Source: Hyphomicrobiales bacterium
Lineage (GTDB): Bacteria; Pseudomonadota; Alphaproteobacteria; Rhizobiales; Rhizobiaceae
Assembly: GCA_900466575.1 (NCBI GenBank)
Contig: UBMP01000020.1
Coordinates: 334,415-398,414, forward strand
Reading direction: 5' to 3'
Length of the DNA: 64,000 nt
Positions 18,049-26,550 of the stretch are shown here, piece after piece. A model generated the notes under the pieces. That model saw nothing but the letters and a program-made list of their open reading frames with translations. It was not told the DNA's origin and did not search any database. Numbering within the stretch: the first letter of the stretch is position 1; each line of letters begins with the position of its first letter. The translations under genes and the position numbers were made by a program.

Positions 18049-18405
18049 TCAGCCGAGGCGAAGTGCCTGCGCCTTGCCGTTCGAAATGCTGGCGAAAAGA
18101 TTGGCGCTCATCTGATGTGCGGCAATCTCGCGTCGCAGGCTATCGACAACGGCCTCGCCCGAACCCGTCGGTATGACAAGAAGGCTCCTGACCCGCGCGT
18201 CATAGGTGAGGAAGAACATGCGGCCGCGACGGCAGCCGTCGGCATCGGTGTCGCAGGCGATATCGGACTGCTTTGCGTGGACCGCGACCGGCTTGGGCGC
18301 AATCGTGCGGGCGGCGGAGGCGAGGCCGAATGCATTGGCCTCTGTCCCGGCCGGCAGCGTGACGGCTGAGAGTGTCGAAAGAGCGATCAGAACAGACTTG
18401 AACAT
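18049..18405 (-). CDS. Small predicted secreted protein, unknown function
   Basis: A 118-aa reading frame beginning MFKSVLIALSTLSAVTLPAG, with a Sec-type signal peptide and a likely cleavage after EANA. The mature part has two Cys close together (DIACDTDADGCRRGR), which could pair in the periplasm. GAGG lies 5 bases before the ATG. The mature N-terminal half is basic and the rest is Ala/Ser rich. No family was recognised, and flanking genes do not suggest a role. The 235 bp between this gene and glycerate kinase (17814-18048) holds no frame I can support. Confidence 0.5.
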   Translation of the reverse strand: MFKSVLIALSTLSAVTLPAGTEANAFGLASAARTIAPKPVAVHAKQSDIACDTDADGCRRGRMFFLTYDARVRSLLVIPTGSGEAVVDSLRREIAAHQMSANLFASISNGKAQALRLG

Positions 18406-18602
18406 CTCTGCCTCGTTTCCGGATGCCTGCGGGGCATCTCTTCGTGTGATCAGGGTTTCATTGTTGTGACAACCCTAGCAAGGACAGTTTGAGTGCCGCT
18501 TAAGCCATTCTCTAAAATTTGAACGATCCTGCTGTTTCTGTTCCAAAAAAGATCAGGGCGTTCCGGAATGAAGCGAGCCGGGTGGGCCGTGCCGGGCTAA
18601 AC

Positions 18603-19649
18603 TCAGCCCCCGAGCGGGCGTGTGGCGGGCATAAGCGGCAAGCCGTAAAAGCGGCTGATAGCGATCCAGAAGGCGCTGACCAAGATCAGCGAGACGTCGC
18701 CGTCGATGGCATAGTGCCAGCCGCTATAGATCGAGCCGTACTGAATGATCAGGGCATTGGTCCAGCCGAGCACTGCGCATCGGCGACCGAAACTGGTGAG
18801 GAACCAGGCGGACAGCGTCGCTACGGCAACATGGACGCTCGGAAACGCCGAGATGCCCGAAGCGAACATGTATTGGCCACTGCGATAGGCGTCGAGCAGG
18901 TAGTCCGAATAAATCAGGATATTGGAAATGTACGGATTGCCTTCAATGGCCGGCTTCAGATGCGTGAACTGCTGCGTGCCGGAATAAAAGTCCGTGTAGA
19001 AGATGGGGCCGACAGAGGAGAACAGTGTGGCGATCAGCGTGCCCATAACGGCATAGACGAAGAACAGGCTCCAGGCATAGCGTTGCAGCCGCGCGCCTTC
19101 CACGAAGGTGAGGGCGCCAAGAACGCCAGACAGCAACATGACCGGCCAGACGCGCGTGTAGAAGAAATCAATGACCAGGCCGACCTCAATGGGCGCTTCA
19201 TGCATCACCCGCCAGGCGTTGTGGCCGTAGAAAAACCGGTCAATGCCCGCAAGATAGGGATCGGCGTAAAAGGGAACCACATCCGGGATGTTGATCTTGT
19301 AGGTCGTATAGGCGCTCAATCCCAGAATAAACATCATGAGACCGCCGGCGATGAACCGCCCCTTGCCTCGGACCCTGGTCAGCACCTGTCCCAGCGGGCG
19401 GCCCGGCGCCTTCAGGAGGCCTTCGACACAAAGCGCAAGCATGATGAATGCGAGCGAAAAGAGGAGCATTTCCGAGATAGTCGTCCGCACGATGTGCCAG
19501 AAGGCGGAGGGGTAAAGGATGCCGGCGCCAAGCGTGTACAGATTGACGCTCGTGACGAGAGGGAGCCATGATCGCTCTTTTTCGTCAGGCGTAGGCGCGC
19601 TTTTGATGCCGCTAGTAGCCTCCACCCTGAAAAAGCCGGTTGAGAGCAT
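18603..19649 (-). CDS. PAP2-superfamily membrane protein (Aur1/inositolphosphotransferase-like)
   Basis: A 348-aa polytopic protein with about eight hydrophobic segments. It carries the two hallmark PAP2 motifs near the C-terminus: SAFPSVHVAVATL (PSxH) and SGWHYAIDGD (SxxWHYxxD), the phosphate-transfer catalytic His residues. Such proteins are lipid phosphatases or transfer phospho-head groups, as in inositol-phosphoceramide synthases. The catalytic motifs are predicted to face the periplasm. It is a single gene, divergent from nothing obvious, with weak sequence relationship to its neighbours. A 178-bp gap lies upstream, before the SDR operon terminator. Confidence 0.8.
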   Translation of the reverse strand: MLSTGFFRVEATSGIKSAPTPDEKERSWLPLVTSVNLYTLGAGILYPSAFWHIVRTTISEMLLFSLAFIMLALCVEGLLKAPGRPLGQVLTRVRGKGRFIAGGLMMFILGLSAYTTYKINIPDVVPFYADPYLAGIDRFFYGHNAWRVMHEAPIEVGLVIDFFYTRVWPVMLLSGVLGALTFVEGARLQRYAWSLFFVYAVMGTLIATLFSSVGPIFYTDFYSGTQQFTHLKPAIEGNPYISNILIYSDYLLDAYRSGQYMFASGISAFPSVHVAVATLSAWFLTSFGRRCAVLGWTNALIIQYGSIYSGWHYAIDGDVSLILVSAFWIAISRFYGLPLMPATRPLGG

Positions 19650-19770
19650 CTGTCATCCCGAAAAGTCTGTGTCTTCTGACATGCTATTCCTGCCTTATAA
19701 TTCTTACGATTCACTGAAATCCAGTCGCCGAAAACTCGCATAAGTTGAATTTTAGCATGTTCGAAAAGAA

Positions 19771-19799
19771 GAGGCCGGCGCGTGTACGGCGCCGGCCTC
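19771..19799 (-). terminator. Rho-independent terminator of the seven-gene anthraniloyl-CoA operon
   Basis: GAGGCCGGCGC and GCGCCGGCCTC form a perfect 11-bp stem with a 7-nt loop. On the minus strand the stem is followed by TTCTTTTC. It lies 28 bp past the stop of the SDR gene at 19828, where the operon should end. Confidence 0.8.
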
Positions 19800-19827
19800 G
19801 ATCTTCACAGGCGGTAGATTGCCGCAC

Positions 19828-20610
19828 TTATTCCGGGAAAATCCCCGTCTCGGTGGCAACGCGCCGATAGGCCGCGCCCGCCGTAAAGCCGCCGTCGATG
19901 ACGAAGTCCTCGCCGGTGATGAAGCTGGAGGCGTCGGACGACAGGAAGAAGACGAGATCGGCGATCTCTTCCGGCTTGCCGGCGCGCTTGAGCGGCGTGA
20001 TGCCGATCATCGGCTTGAGATGCGGGCTCGATGCATTGAGACCCGTGACGACGAGGCCGGGGCAGACGGCGTTGACGCGAATGTTCTTCGGGGCCAGCTC
20101 CATCGCAGCACTCTTGGTCAGGCCGCGAAGCCCCCATTTGCTCGCCGTATAGGCCGGGTCGTAATGGCCGGAATAACCGCTGTTGGACGAGATGTTGACG
20201 ATCGCGCCGCCGCCGGTCTCTCCCATGAGCGGGCTCGCCGCCTGGATGCCGAGGAAGGAGCCGGTGAGGTTCACGCGCAGCACGCGTTCCCAGGCTTCGA
20301 GCGAGGTCGTCTCGACCAGCGTCCGGTTGATGATGCCGGCATTGTTGACCAGCACGTCGAGCCGGCCCTTCCAGGACTTCGCGAGATCGATAACGGCGGC
20401 CCAGCTGGCCGGGTCGGTCACGTCGAGGCGAATGAAGCGGGCTTGCTTGCCCTCTTTCGTCAGCTCCGCCGCCAGCGCCTCGCCTTCGTCCACGAGGACA
20501 TCGGCGATGATGACGGCAGCACCCTTCGAAGCGAAGAGGCGGATTTCCGCCTCGCCCTGCCCGCGCGCGCCGCCGGTGACGATGACAAGCTTGCCTGCAA
20601 AATCGCTCAT
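19828..20610 (-). CDS. SDR family oxidoreductase, last gene of the anthraniloyl-CoA operon
   Basis: A 260-aa SDR. The cofactor motif is VTGGARGQG, followed by NNAG, the catalytic Ser in NISSNSG and YTASKWG. The C-terminal region has GLVVTGLN and ITGEDFVIDGGF. The frame is open 15 codons upstream, but the ATG at 20610 starts MSDFAGKLVIVTGG, the standard position, 4 bp after the FAH gene stop. It would oxidise or reduce a hydroxy/keto intermediate. It is clearly different from the second SDR of the same operon (22779), so the two probably act at different steps. Confidence 0.87.
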   Translation of the reverse strand: MSDFAGKLVIVTGGARGQGEAEIRLFASKGAAVIIADVLVDEGEALAAELTKEGKQARFIRLDVTDPASWAAVIDLAKSWKGRLDVLVNNAGIINRTLVETTSLEAWERVLRVNLTGSFLGIQAASPLMGETGGGAIVNISSNSGYSGHYDPAYTASKWGLRGLTKSAAMELAPKNIRVNAVCPGLVVTGLNASSPHLKPMIGITPLKRAGKPEEIADLVFFLSSDASSFITGEDFVIDGGFTAGAAYRRVATETGIFPE

Positions 20611-20614
20611 GGCT

Positions 20615-21463
20615 TTAGTCCCTTGCTGCAATGGTGTGTTGCTTCTGGTCGCCAAGGCCCTCGATGCCGAGCGTCATGACTTGCCCCACCTTGAGGAAGA
20701 CCGGCTCGGGCTTGATGCCGAGGCCGACGCCGGGGGGCGTGCCGGTGGCGATGATGTCGCCGGGCTCCAGCGTCATGAACTGGCTGATATAGCTCACCAG
20801 ATGGCGGACGCCGAAGATCATGTTGGCGGTGGTCCCGGTCTGGCGGCGCACGCCGTCGACATCGAGCCAGAGCGCAAGGTTCTGCGGGTCCGGCACCTCG
20901 TCGCGCGTGACGAGATAGGGGCCGATGGGGCCGAATGTGTCGTGGCTCTTGCCCTTCGTCCACTGGCCGCCGCGCTCCGACTGGAAGGCGCGTTCGGAGA
21001 CATCGTTGACGACGCAATAGCCGGCCACATGGTCGAGCGCCTTGTCCTCGCTGACATATTTTGCCCGTGTGCCGATGACGATGCCGAGTTCGACTTCCCA
21101 GTCGGCCTTGACCGAGCCGCGCGGAATTTCGACGTCGTCATTGGGGCCGACGATGGCGCTGGTCGCCTTCATGAAGAGGATCGGCTCTTCCGGCGGTGCC
21201 TTGCCGGTTTCCTTGGCATGGTCGCTGTAGTTGAGGCCGACGCAGATGAATTTGCGCGTGCCGGCGACACAGGGACCGATCCTGCCGGGGGAAACCTCCG
21301 GCAGGGTCTTGGGGTCGATGGCGGCGATGCGCGAAAGGCCCGCATCGGAAAGGACGTCGCCGCCGAGATCGGCGACGACGCCCGACAGATCGCGGACCTT
21401 GCCGTCGTGATCGAGAAGGGCGGGCTTCTCGGCGCCCGCCGGGCCATGACGCAGGAGTTTCAT
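20615..21463 (-). CDS. Fumarylacetoacetate hydrolase (FAH) family protein
   Basis: A 282-aa member of the FAH fold, with the family sequence landmarks FICVGLNYSDHAKE, the metal-binding acidic region DWEVELGIVIG, and ERGGQWTKGKSHDTFGPIGP. Family members hydrolyse C-C bonds of ring-cleavage products (fumarylacetoacetate, fumarylpyruvate, acylpyruvates) or decarboxylate/isomerise them. Its ATG overlaps the cupin gene stop by one base. In an operon with an aromatic-CoA monooxygenase it is the expected last carbon-chain hydrolase. The substrate is not determined. Confidence 0.88.
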   Translation of the reverse strand: MKLLRHGPAGAEKPALLDHDGKVRDLSGVVADLGGDVLSDAGLSRIAAIDPKTLPEVSPGRIGPCVAGTRKFICVGLNYSDHAKETGKAPPEEPILFMKATSAIVGPNDDVEIPRGSVKADWEVELGIVIGTRAKYVSEDKALDHVAGYCVVNDVSERAFQSERGGQWTKGKSHDTFGPIGPYLVTRDEVPDPQNLALWLDVDGVRRQTGTTANMIFGVRHLVSYISQFMTLEPGDIIATGTPPGVGLGIKPEPVFLKVGQVMTLGIEGLGDQKQHTIAARD

Positions 21464-21888
21464 CAGGCGCGCCGGAAACCGACGAGGATCGAATCGTCCA
21501 CATCCGGCAGGTTGATGACGATATTGTCCGGCGTGCGCGTGGTCATCCAGACCAGCTCTTCCGTCGTTGACATGTTGACTTCGATATGCGGCCAGTAGGG
21601 CGGCACGAAGATGAAGTCGCCTTCTTCCATGTCGAGATATTCCTGCCAGTTCTCGCCGAAATAGATGCGCGCCTTGCCCTTCAGCACATAGCCGCCGGTT
21701 TCGGCTTCGCCATGGTGATGCGGATAGGAGCGGTAGCCCGGATCGTTGGAGACCTTGCCGAACCAGATTTTGGTGGCCGGCGTGTGCTGCGGGCCGACGC
21801 CCGAAATGCGAACGCAGCCGCCGGACTGTCCGGTATTGTTGTCTTCCTGGCCCTTGCGGGTGATGACGGGCATGACTTTATTGGACAT
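21463..21888 (-). CDS. Small single-cupin protein, candidate ring-cleavage dioxygenase
   Basis: A 141-aa cupin. Motif 1 reads YPHHHGEAETGGYVLKG, with clustered His and a downstream Glu. Motif 2 is EYLDMEEGDFIFVPPYWPH, with a terminal His. These are the usual metal ligands, so it should bind Fe or Mn. The longer frame to 21927 is less likely because AGGAGG lies 5 bases before the ATG at 21888. It is much shorter than bicupin gentisate dioxygenases. Its place between RidA and FAH genes makes it a candidate for aromatic-ring opening, but an isomerase or sensor role is equally possible from sequence alone. Confidence 0.8.
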   Translation of the reverse strand: MSNKVMPVITRKGQEDNNTGQSGGCVRISGVGPQHTPATKIWFGKVSNDPGYRSYPHHHGEAETGGYVLKGKARIYFGENWQEYLDMEEGDFIFVPPYWPHIEVNMSTTEELVWMTTRTPDNIVINLPDVDDSILVGFRRA

Positions 21889-21945
21889 GGTTTCCTCCTG
21901 GGATTTGAGTGGTTTATGCACTTCCACGGGGATGGAATGTTTTCC

Positions 21946-22344
21946 TCAATCCGGAACGACAGCCAGCGCCTGGATTTCGATCTTCGCGCGGTCTTCCATC
22001 AGGGCGACGACCTGAACGGCGGCCATCGGCGGGAAGTGGCGGCCGATGATCTCGCGATAGGCGGCGCCGATTTCCTTCATCCGCGACTTGTAGGCCTCAC
22101 GGTCGGTGAAATACCACGTCATCTGGATCAGATGTTCCGGCTTCGCGTTAGCCTTTTCCAGAACCTTGACGATGTTGATCAGCGTCTGGCGGACCTGGTC
22201 GACGAAATCGTCGGAGTGGAACAGGCAGTTCTCGTCCCAGCCGATCTGGCCGCCGACCTGCACGATGCGGCCGCGCGCGGAAATGCCGTTGGAATAGCCG
22301 ACCGGCTTTGCCCAGCCATCGGGTTGAATAATTTCATGCAGCAT
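21946..22344 (-). CDS. RidA/YjgF family enamine/imine deaminase
   Basis: A 132-aa RidA-superfamily protein. The family pattern is visible in RIVQVGGQIGWDENC, QVRQTLINIVKVL and the C-terminal EDRAKIEIQALAVV, where the Arg and Glu of the active site are present. RidA-family members hydrolyse enamines/imines; some act as 2-aminomuconate deaminases in aminoaromatic degradation. Its start overlaps the thioesterase end by 11 bp, so the two are translationally coupled. In an operon that should process an amino-aromatic, removing the amino group after ring cleavage is the most economical role (inference). Confidence 0.88.
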   Translation of the reverse strand: MLHEIIQPDGWAKPVGYSNGISARGRIVQVGGQIGWDENCLFHSDDFVDQVRQTLINIVKVLEKANAKPEHLIQMTWYFTDREAYKSRMKEIGAAYREIIGRHFPPMAAVQVVALMEDRAKIEIQALAVVPD

Positions 22345-22753
22345 CTTTTTGCTCCAGATAGCGGGTGAGGCCGGCGCGGATATCGTCCGGCCAGGCGCGG
22401 GATTTGTGATCTTCGGTGGAGGTCAGAACGATGCGCTGGCGCACCGTCCAGATCATGTCCTCGCCGACACGGACATCGGTTTCGAGGTCAAGCGACGAGC
22501 GGCCGATGGCGCGGACATGGACCGAGAAGTCCAGAACGTCGCCATAAACGGCCGGCTTGATGAATTGCAGATTCATGGTCACGGTCGGCAGGCCGAGACG
22601 GCGCTCGAACATGATCTCCTTCCAGGTGATGCCGAAGGAGGCAAACATCGCCTCGTTGACATCCACCAGATAGGACAGATAGGCCGGGTGATAGGCGATC
22701 CCGGTCAGATCGCAATCGCCGAAGCGCATCGGCTTGGATATCTTGAATGGCAT
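22334..22753 (-). CDS. Hotdog-fold acyl-CoA thioesterase (4HBT type)
   Basis: A 139-aa hotdog thioesterase, MPFKISKPMRFGDCDLTGIA onward. The typical 4-hydroxybenzoyl-CoA thioesterase stretch, GDCDLTGIAYHPAYLSYL, carries the catalytic Asp. The longer frame to 23020 overlaps the SDR gene and is rejected; AGGGGAGAG precedes the ATG at 22753. It is probably specific for an aromatic acyl-CoA, since it sits two genes after an anthraniloyl-CoA or salicylyl-CoA hydroxylase-type protein. It would release a free hydroxylated aromatic acid. Confidence 0.87.
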   Translation of the reverse strand: MPFKISKPMRFGDCDLTGIAYHPAYLSYLVDVNEAMFASFGITWKEIMFERRLGLPTVTMNLQFIKPAVYGDVLDFSVHVRAIGRSSLDLETDVRVGEDMIWTVRQRIVLTSTEDHKSRAWPDDIRAGLTRYLEQKDAA

Positions 22754-22778
22754 AAGCTCTCCCCTTCTGGATTTTGTC

Positions 22779-23564
22779 TCAACCCGCCAGCACTTCGCCG
22801 CCGGCGACCGCGATGGCCTGGCCGTTGATCGATTGCGCTGCGGGTCCGCAAAGCCAGGCGACCGTGTCGGCCACTTCGGTAGGATCAACCAGCCGCCCTT
22901 GCGGATTGTGTTTCGTAAACTCGGCCAAGGCGGCCTCCGCCGTCCGGCCGGTCTTGGCGATAATCGCCTCCACCGAGCGTGCGATGATCGGCGTATCGGT
23001 AAAGCCGGGGCAGACGGCATTCACCGTCACGCCGGTTCTGGCCAGTTCGAGCGCCAGCGCCCGCGTGAGCCCCACAACGCCATGCTTGGCGGCGCAATAG
23101 GCAGACACATAGGCATAGCCCGTGAGGCCTGCGGTCGAGGCAATGTTGACGATGCGCGCGCCCTTGCCGAAGGCTTTCAGGTCCGCCAGCGCTGCCTTCG
23201 TCACATTGAACACGCCCGTCAGATCGACCCCGATGACCTTTTCCCAAAGGTCGAGTTCGGTCTTTTCGAACGGCGCGGTCGGGGCCTCGCCGGCATTGTT
23301 GACGAGGATCGAGACCGGGCCGAACTTCGCCCGCGCCGCCTCGAAACCCCGCGCAATGGCTGCCGCATCGGTGACATCGACGCCCGAGACGGCAAACGTC
23401 CGCTCAAGGCCAAGCTCTTGCGCCAGTGCCTCCAGCGGCTCGGCGCGGCGGCCGGCCAGCGTCAGCAGCGCACCCTCGACCGACAGCCGCCGGGCGATGG
23501 CCGCCCCGATGCCGCTACCGGCACCGGTGACGAGAACGTGCCTGTTTTCGAGCGATCCGGCCAC
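22779..23564 (-). CDS. SDR family oxidoreductase (3-hydroxyacyl-CoA dehydrogenase-like)
   Basis: A 261-aa SDR, MAGSLENRHVLVTGAGSGIG onward. It has NNAG, the catalytic Ser in NIASTAGL and YCAAKHG. The start is set as the GTG at 23564, which has GAGG 5 bases upstream and follows the fusion-protein stop by 7 bp; the longer frame overlaps that gene. 3-hydroxyacyl-CoA or 3-hydroxybutyrate dehydrogenases have similar sequences. It probably works on a CoA-bound or ring-reduced intermediate produced by the monooxygenase/reductase upstream. Confidence 0.87.
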   Translation of the reverse strand: MAGSLENRHVLVTGAGSGIGAAIARRLSVEGALLTLAGRRAEPLEALAQELGLERTFAVSGVDVTDAAAIARGFEAARAKFGPVSILVNNAGEAPTAPFEKTELDLWEKVIGVDLTGVFNVTKAALADLKAFGKGARIVNIASTAGLTGYAYVSAYCAAKHGVVGLTRALALELARTGVTVNAVCPGFTDTPIIARSVEAIIAKTGRTAEAALAEFTKHNPQGRLVDPTEVADTVAWLCGPAAQSINGQAIAVAGGEVLAG

Positions 23565-23571
23565 GTCAGCC

Positions 23572-25887
23572 TCACTTGGCCGGCGTTGCAGCACGGGCGA
23601 GGTTCGCCTCGTACTGATACTTGCCCGACACATACTGCTTGGGCCACGCGACATTCTTCAGGCCGATCTTGGCCGCCTCGTGCAGCGCCCAAGCCGGGTC
23701 TGCCAGATGCGGACGGGCGACAGCGCAAAGGTCGGCGCGGCCGGCCGCGATGACGGAGTTGGCATGATCGGCTTCCGAGATCGCGCCCACCGCAATGGTC
23801 GGAACATGGATCTCGTTGCGGATCTTGTCGGAGAAGGGCGTCTGGAAGAGACGGCCATAGACCGGCTGTTCTTCCTTCCACACCTGACCCGACGAGCAGT
23901 CGATGAGGTCGGCACCGGCATCCTTGAACATCTGCGCGAAAATCGCGGCATCGTCCGGCGTGTTGCCGCCCTCGAACCAGTCATGGCAGGAGAGGCGCAC
24001 CGAGATCGGCTTGTCGGCCGGCCAGGCTTCGCGCACGGCGCGGAAGACTTCGAGCGGATAGCGCGCCCGGTTCTCGTGGCTGCCGCCATATTCGTCCTCG
24101 CGCCGGTTGGTCAGCGGCGACAGGAAGCTGGAGAAGAGATAACCGTGGGCGGCGTGGAATTCGAGCCAGTCGACGCCGGCCTCGACCGCACGCTTCGTGG
24201 CGGCGACGAAATCGGCTTTCACGCGGTCCATATCGGCCCGGTCCATCGCCTTCGGCACCTTGCTGTGCTTGAGGTAGGGCAGGGCGGAGGCCGAAAGCAG
24301 CGGCCAGTCGCCGCTTTCCAGTGGCTGGTCGATGCCTTCCCAGGCAACCTTCGTCGCGCCCTTGCGCCCGGCATGGCCGAGCTGCATGGCGACCTTGGCA
24401 TTGGAATTGCCATGGACGAAGGCGACAAGCCGCTTCCAGCCTTCCATCTGCTCATCGTTCCAGATGCCAAGGCAGCCGGGGGTGATGCGCGCATCGGGCG
24501 ACACGCAGGTCATTTCGGCGAACACGAGGCCCGCGCCGCCGAGCGCGCGGCTGCCGAGATGCACCATGTGGAAGTCGTCGAGCAGGCCGTCCTTGGCCGA
24601 ATACATGGCCATGGGCGAGACGACGATGCGGTTCGGCAGCGTCACGCCACGCACCTTGTAGGGCGTGAACATCGGCGGCAGGCAGCGCTCGCCCTCCTGG
24701 ACGTTCAGGCCCTGCTTGGCGGCAAACCAGCGCTCGTAGCCTTCCAGCCACGTCTTGTCGCGCAGGCGCAGGTTTTCGTGGCTGATGCGCTGCGAGCGGG
24801 TCAGCATGGAATACATGAACTGTTCCGGCTCCAGCGTGTCGGCATAACGATGGCCGACGACCTCGAACCACTCCATGGCATTGCGCGCCGCATTCTGGAT
24901 GCGGGCCACGTCGACGCGGCGGATCTCTTCGTAAGTCGCGAGAACGCCGGGGATTGCATCCTTGCCGTGGCCGGCAATGTTGAACTGGTTCGCAAGCTCG
25001 ATCGCATCGTCGATGGCAAGCTTGGTGCCCGAGCCGATGGCGAAATGGGCGGTATGGGCGGCGTCGCCCATCAGCACGACATGCGAATTGCCGTTGAAAT
25101 GGCTCCACTTGCCGCAGATGAGGCGGCTGAAATTCAGCCAGGCCGAGCCGCGCAGGTGGCGGGCGTTCGTCATCAGCGACGAACCTTCAAGGCTTTCGGC
25201 AAAGAGGTTTTCGCAGAACTTGATCGACTCGTCCTGAGACATCTCGCCCAGCTTGTGGGCCTGATAGGCCTCTTCGGTCGTCTCGACGATGAAGGTCGAG
25301 GTCTTGTCGTCGAACTTGTAGATATGCGCCTGGAACCAGCCATGATCCGTCTTGCGGAAATCGAAGGTGAAGGCATCGTAGAGCTTGTTGGTGCCGAGCC
25401 AGATATAGCGGTTCGGACGAACCACCATGTCGGGCTGGAAGATCTCCGCATATTTGTTGCGGATCTTGGAATTGAGACCGTCCGAGGCAATGACGAGATC
25501 GGCATCCGGGAAATCGAGGTCGCTGTCGACATCCGTCTCGAACTTCAGTTCGACGCCGAGCGCTTCGCAGCGCGCCTGCAGGATATTGAGCAACTTCTTG
25601 CGGCCGATGCCGACGAAGCCATGGCCGGTGGTGCGCTGGCGGGTGCCCTTGAAGAGGAGTTCGATATCGTCCCAATGGTTGAACGAGTCTTCGATCTCGG
25701 CCGCACTCTCCGGATCCCAGACGCGCATCGACTGCATGGTCTGGTCGGAGAAGACGACACCCCAGCCGAACGTGTCATAGGGTTTGTTGCGCTCCACCAC
25801 GGTAATGTCGTGGGCGGGATGAAGCTTCTTCATCAGAAGTCCGAAATAGAGGCCAGCCGGACCTCCGCCGATGCAAACGATGCGCAT
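23572..25887 (-). CDS. Fused aromatic-CoA monooxygenase / OYE-like reductase (anthraniloyl-CoA monooxygenase or salicylyl-CoA 5-hydroxylase type)
   Basis: A 771-aa two-domain flavoprotein. Residues ~1-390 form a FAD aromatic hydroxylase: [18 protein letters not shown] at the N-terminus and the FAD motif [19 protein letters not shown]. Residues ~400-771 form an Old-Yellow-Enzyme-type NADH:flavin domain, with [23 protein letters not shown] and the active-site [21 protein letters not shown]. This architecture is that of 2-aminobenzoyl-CoA monooxygenase/reductase (EC 1.14.13.40), also annotated as bifunctional salicylyl-CoA 5-hydroxylase. It hydroxylates and may reduce the ring of an aromatic CoA thioester. 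It heads the seven-gene operon 25887-19828. Anthraniloyl-CoA is favoured by the isatin hydrolase in the window. Confidence 0.9.
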   Translation of the reverse strand: MRIVCIGGGPAGLYFGLLMKKLHPAHDITVVERNKPYDTFGWGVVFSDQTMQSMRVWDPESAAEIEDSFNHWDDIELLFKGTRQRTTGHGFVGIGRKKLLNILQARCEALGVELKFETDVDSDLDFPDADLVIASDGLNSKIRNKYAEIFQPDMVVRPNRYIWLGTNKLYDAFTFDFRKTDHGWFQAHIYKFDDKTSTFIVETTEEAYQAHKLGEMSQDESIKFCENLFAESLEGSSLMTNARHLRGSAWLNFSRLICGKWSHFNGNSHVVLMGDAAHTAHFAIGSGTKLAIDDAIELANQFNIAGHGKDAIPGVLATYEEIRRVDVARIQNAARNAMEWFEVVGHRYADTLEPEQFMYSMLTRSQRISHENLRLRDKTWLEGYERWFAAKQGLNVQEGERCLPPMFTPYKVRGVTLPNRIVVSPMAMYSAKDGLLDDFHMVHLGSRALGGAGLVFAEMTCVSPDARITPGCLGIWNDEQMEGWKRLVAFVHGNSNAKVAMQLGHAGRKGATKVAWEGIDQPLESGDWPLLSASALPYLKHSKVPKAMDRADMDRVKADFVAATKRAVEAGVDWLEFHAAHGYLFSSFLSPLTNRREDEYGGSHENRARYPLEVFRAVREAWPADKPISVRLSCHDWFEGGNTPDDAAIFAQMFKDAGADLIDCSSGQVWKEEQPVYGRLFQTPFSDKIRNEIHVPTIAVGAISEADHANSVIAAGRADLCAVARPHLADPAWALHEAAKIGLKNVAWPKQYVSGKYQYEANLARAATPAK

Positions 25888-25910
25888 GTTCGCGTTCCCT
25901 TCATTCCAGA

Positions 25911-25930
25911 AATTATTTTAAGTTTAAAGT
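25911..25930 (-). promoter_or_regulatory. A/T-rich putative operator before the aromatic-CoA monooxygenase gene
   Basis: The minus strand reads CTTTAAACTTAAAATAATT at 25929-25911, about 25-40 bp before the ATG. The 11-mer AAACTTAAAAT recurs exactly at 39898-39908 before the peptide-type ABC operon. Related TAAACTT/TTTAAAC elements lie at 27941-27965 and 32271-32278. A site for one of the cluster's MarR or AraC regulators is likely. Confidence 0.35.
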
Positions 25931-25994
25931 ATCGAGAGATGCTTTAAGCGTCAAGGAAAAAATGACGCCCTGACATCCTGTCGCACCGATTTCT

Positions 25995-26519
25995 TCAACC
26001 CGTTGCAGCGCCTTGATTTTCGCTCAGCAAGGGACGATAGGCTCCCTGCCAGTAGACCAGCGCCGCACTTGCATCGCCGATCTGGACCGAGCGGACTCGA
26101 CCGATCAGGATGGAGTGCGTTGTCCACTCGATCATGTCCTCGATCTCGCAGTCGATGGCGACCGCCGCACCCTCCAGAAGCGGCGCGCCCGTCTCGCCCT
26201 TGTGCCATGTCCCGAGGGCGTACCTTTCGGCCCCCTTCACCCCGCCCTTGCCGCTGAACCTTTCGGCAATCGCCTTCTGGTCGGGCCGGAGCGCATTGAC
26301 GCCGAAATGCCGGTAGCGCGCGAAAAGCGGCCAGGAAGACGCGCTGCGATTGACGCAGACCAGCATCATCGCGGGGTCGACTGAGAGCGACACGGTGGAG
26401 GTAGCCACAAGGCCCGAGCGCTCATCGCCCGTCCCCACCGTGATCACGCTGACATTGCCTGCGAAACTGCGCATGGCTTGGCGGAAGGTGTCGCTCATGT
26501 CCTGCTCATTGAATGTCAT
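25995..26519 (-). CDS. Flavin reductase (RutF/HpaC-like) partner of the upstream LLM monooxygenase
   Basis: A 174-aa NAD(P)H:flavin reductase-domain protein, MTFNEQDMSDTFRQAMRSFA onward. The characteristic SGLVATSTVSLSVDPAMMLVCVNRSASS supports FMN binding. It supplies reduced flavin to a two-component oxygenase. The frame extends upstream into the repeat region, but ATG 26519 has AAGGA at a normal distance and removes the repeat-encoded part. The preceding gene is a RutA-like luciferase-family monooxygenase, matching the RutA-RutF pairing. It could also serve the aromatic-CoA hydroxylase 107 bp downstream. Confidence 0.87.
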   Translation of the reverse strand: MTFNEQDMSDTFRQAMRSFAGNVSVITVGTGDERSGLVATSTVSLSVDPAMMLVCVNRSASSWPLFARYRHFGVNALRPDQKAIAERFSGKGGVKGAERYALGTWHKGETGAPLLEGAAVAIDCEIEDMIEWTTHSILIGRVRSVQIGDASAALVYWQGAYRPLLSENQGAATG

Positions 26520-26550
26520 GCTATTGTTCCTTGTTGCGGGGGGGGGGCGA

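Noticed and set aside
18528..18545. Possible third LacI site (TTTGAACGATCC)
   Set aside because: Only one half matches the operator at 948-986, it lacks the symmetric partner, and no fitting gene start is near.
18519..19571. A 350-codon plus-strand frame opposite the PAP2 gene
   Set aside because: The minus-strand product has membrane segments and both PAP2 catalytic motifs; the plus frame is low-complexity charged sequence.
23122..25947. A 941-codon plus-strand open frame opposite the fused monooxygenase gene
   Set aside because: It is antisense to a protein with clear FAD and OYE motifs, is rich in Arg/Gly/His typical of GC-rich shadow frames, and shows no domain.
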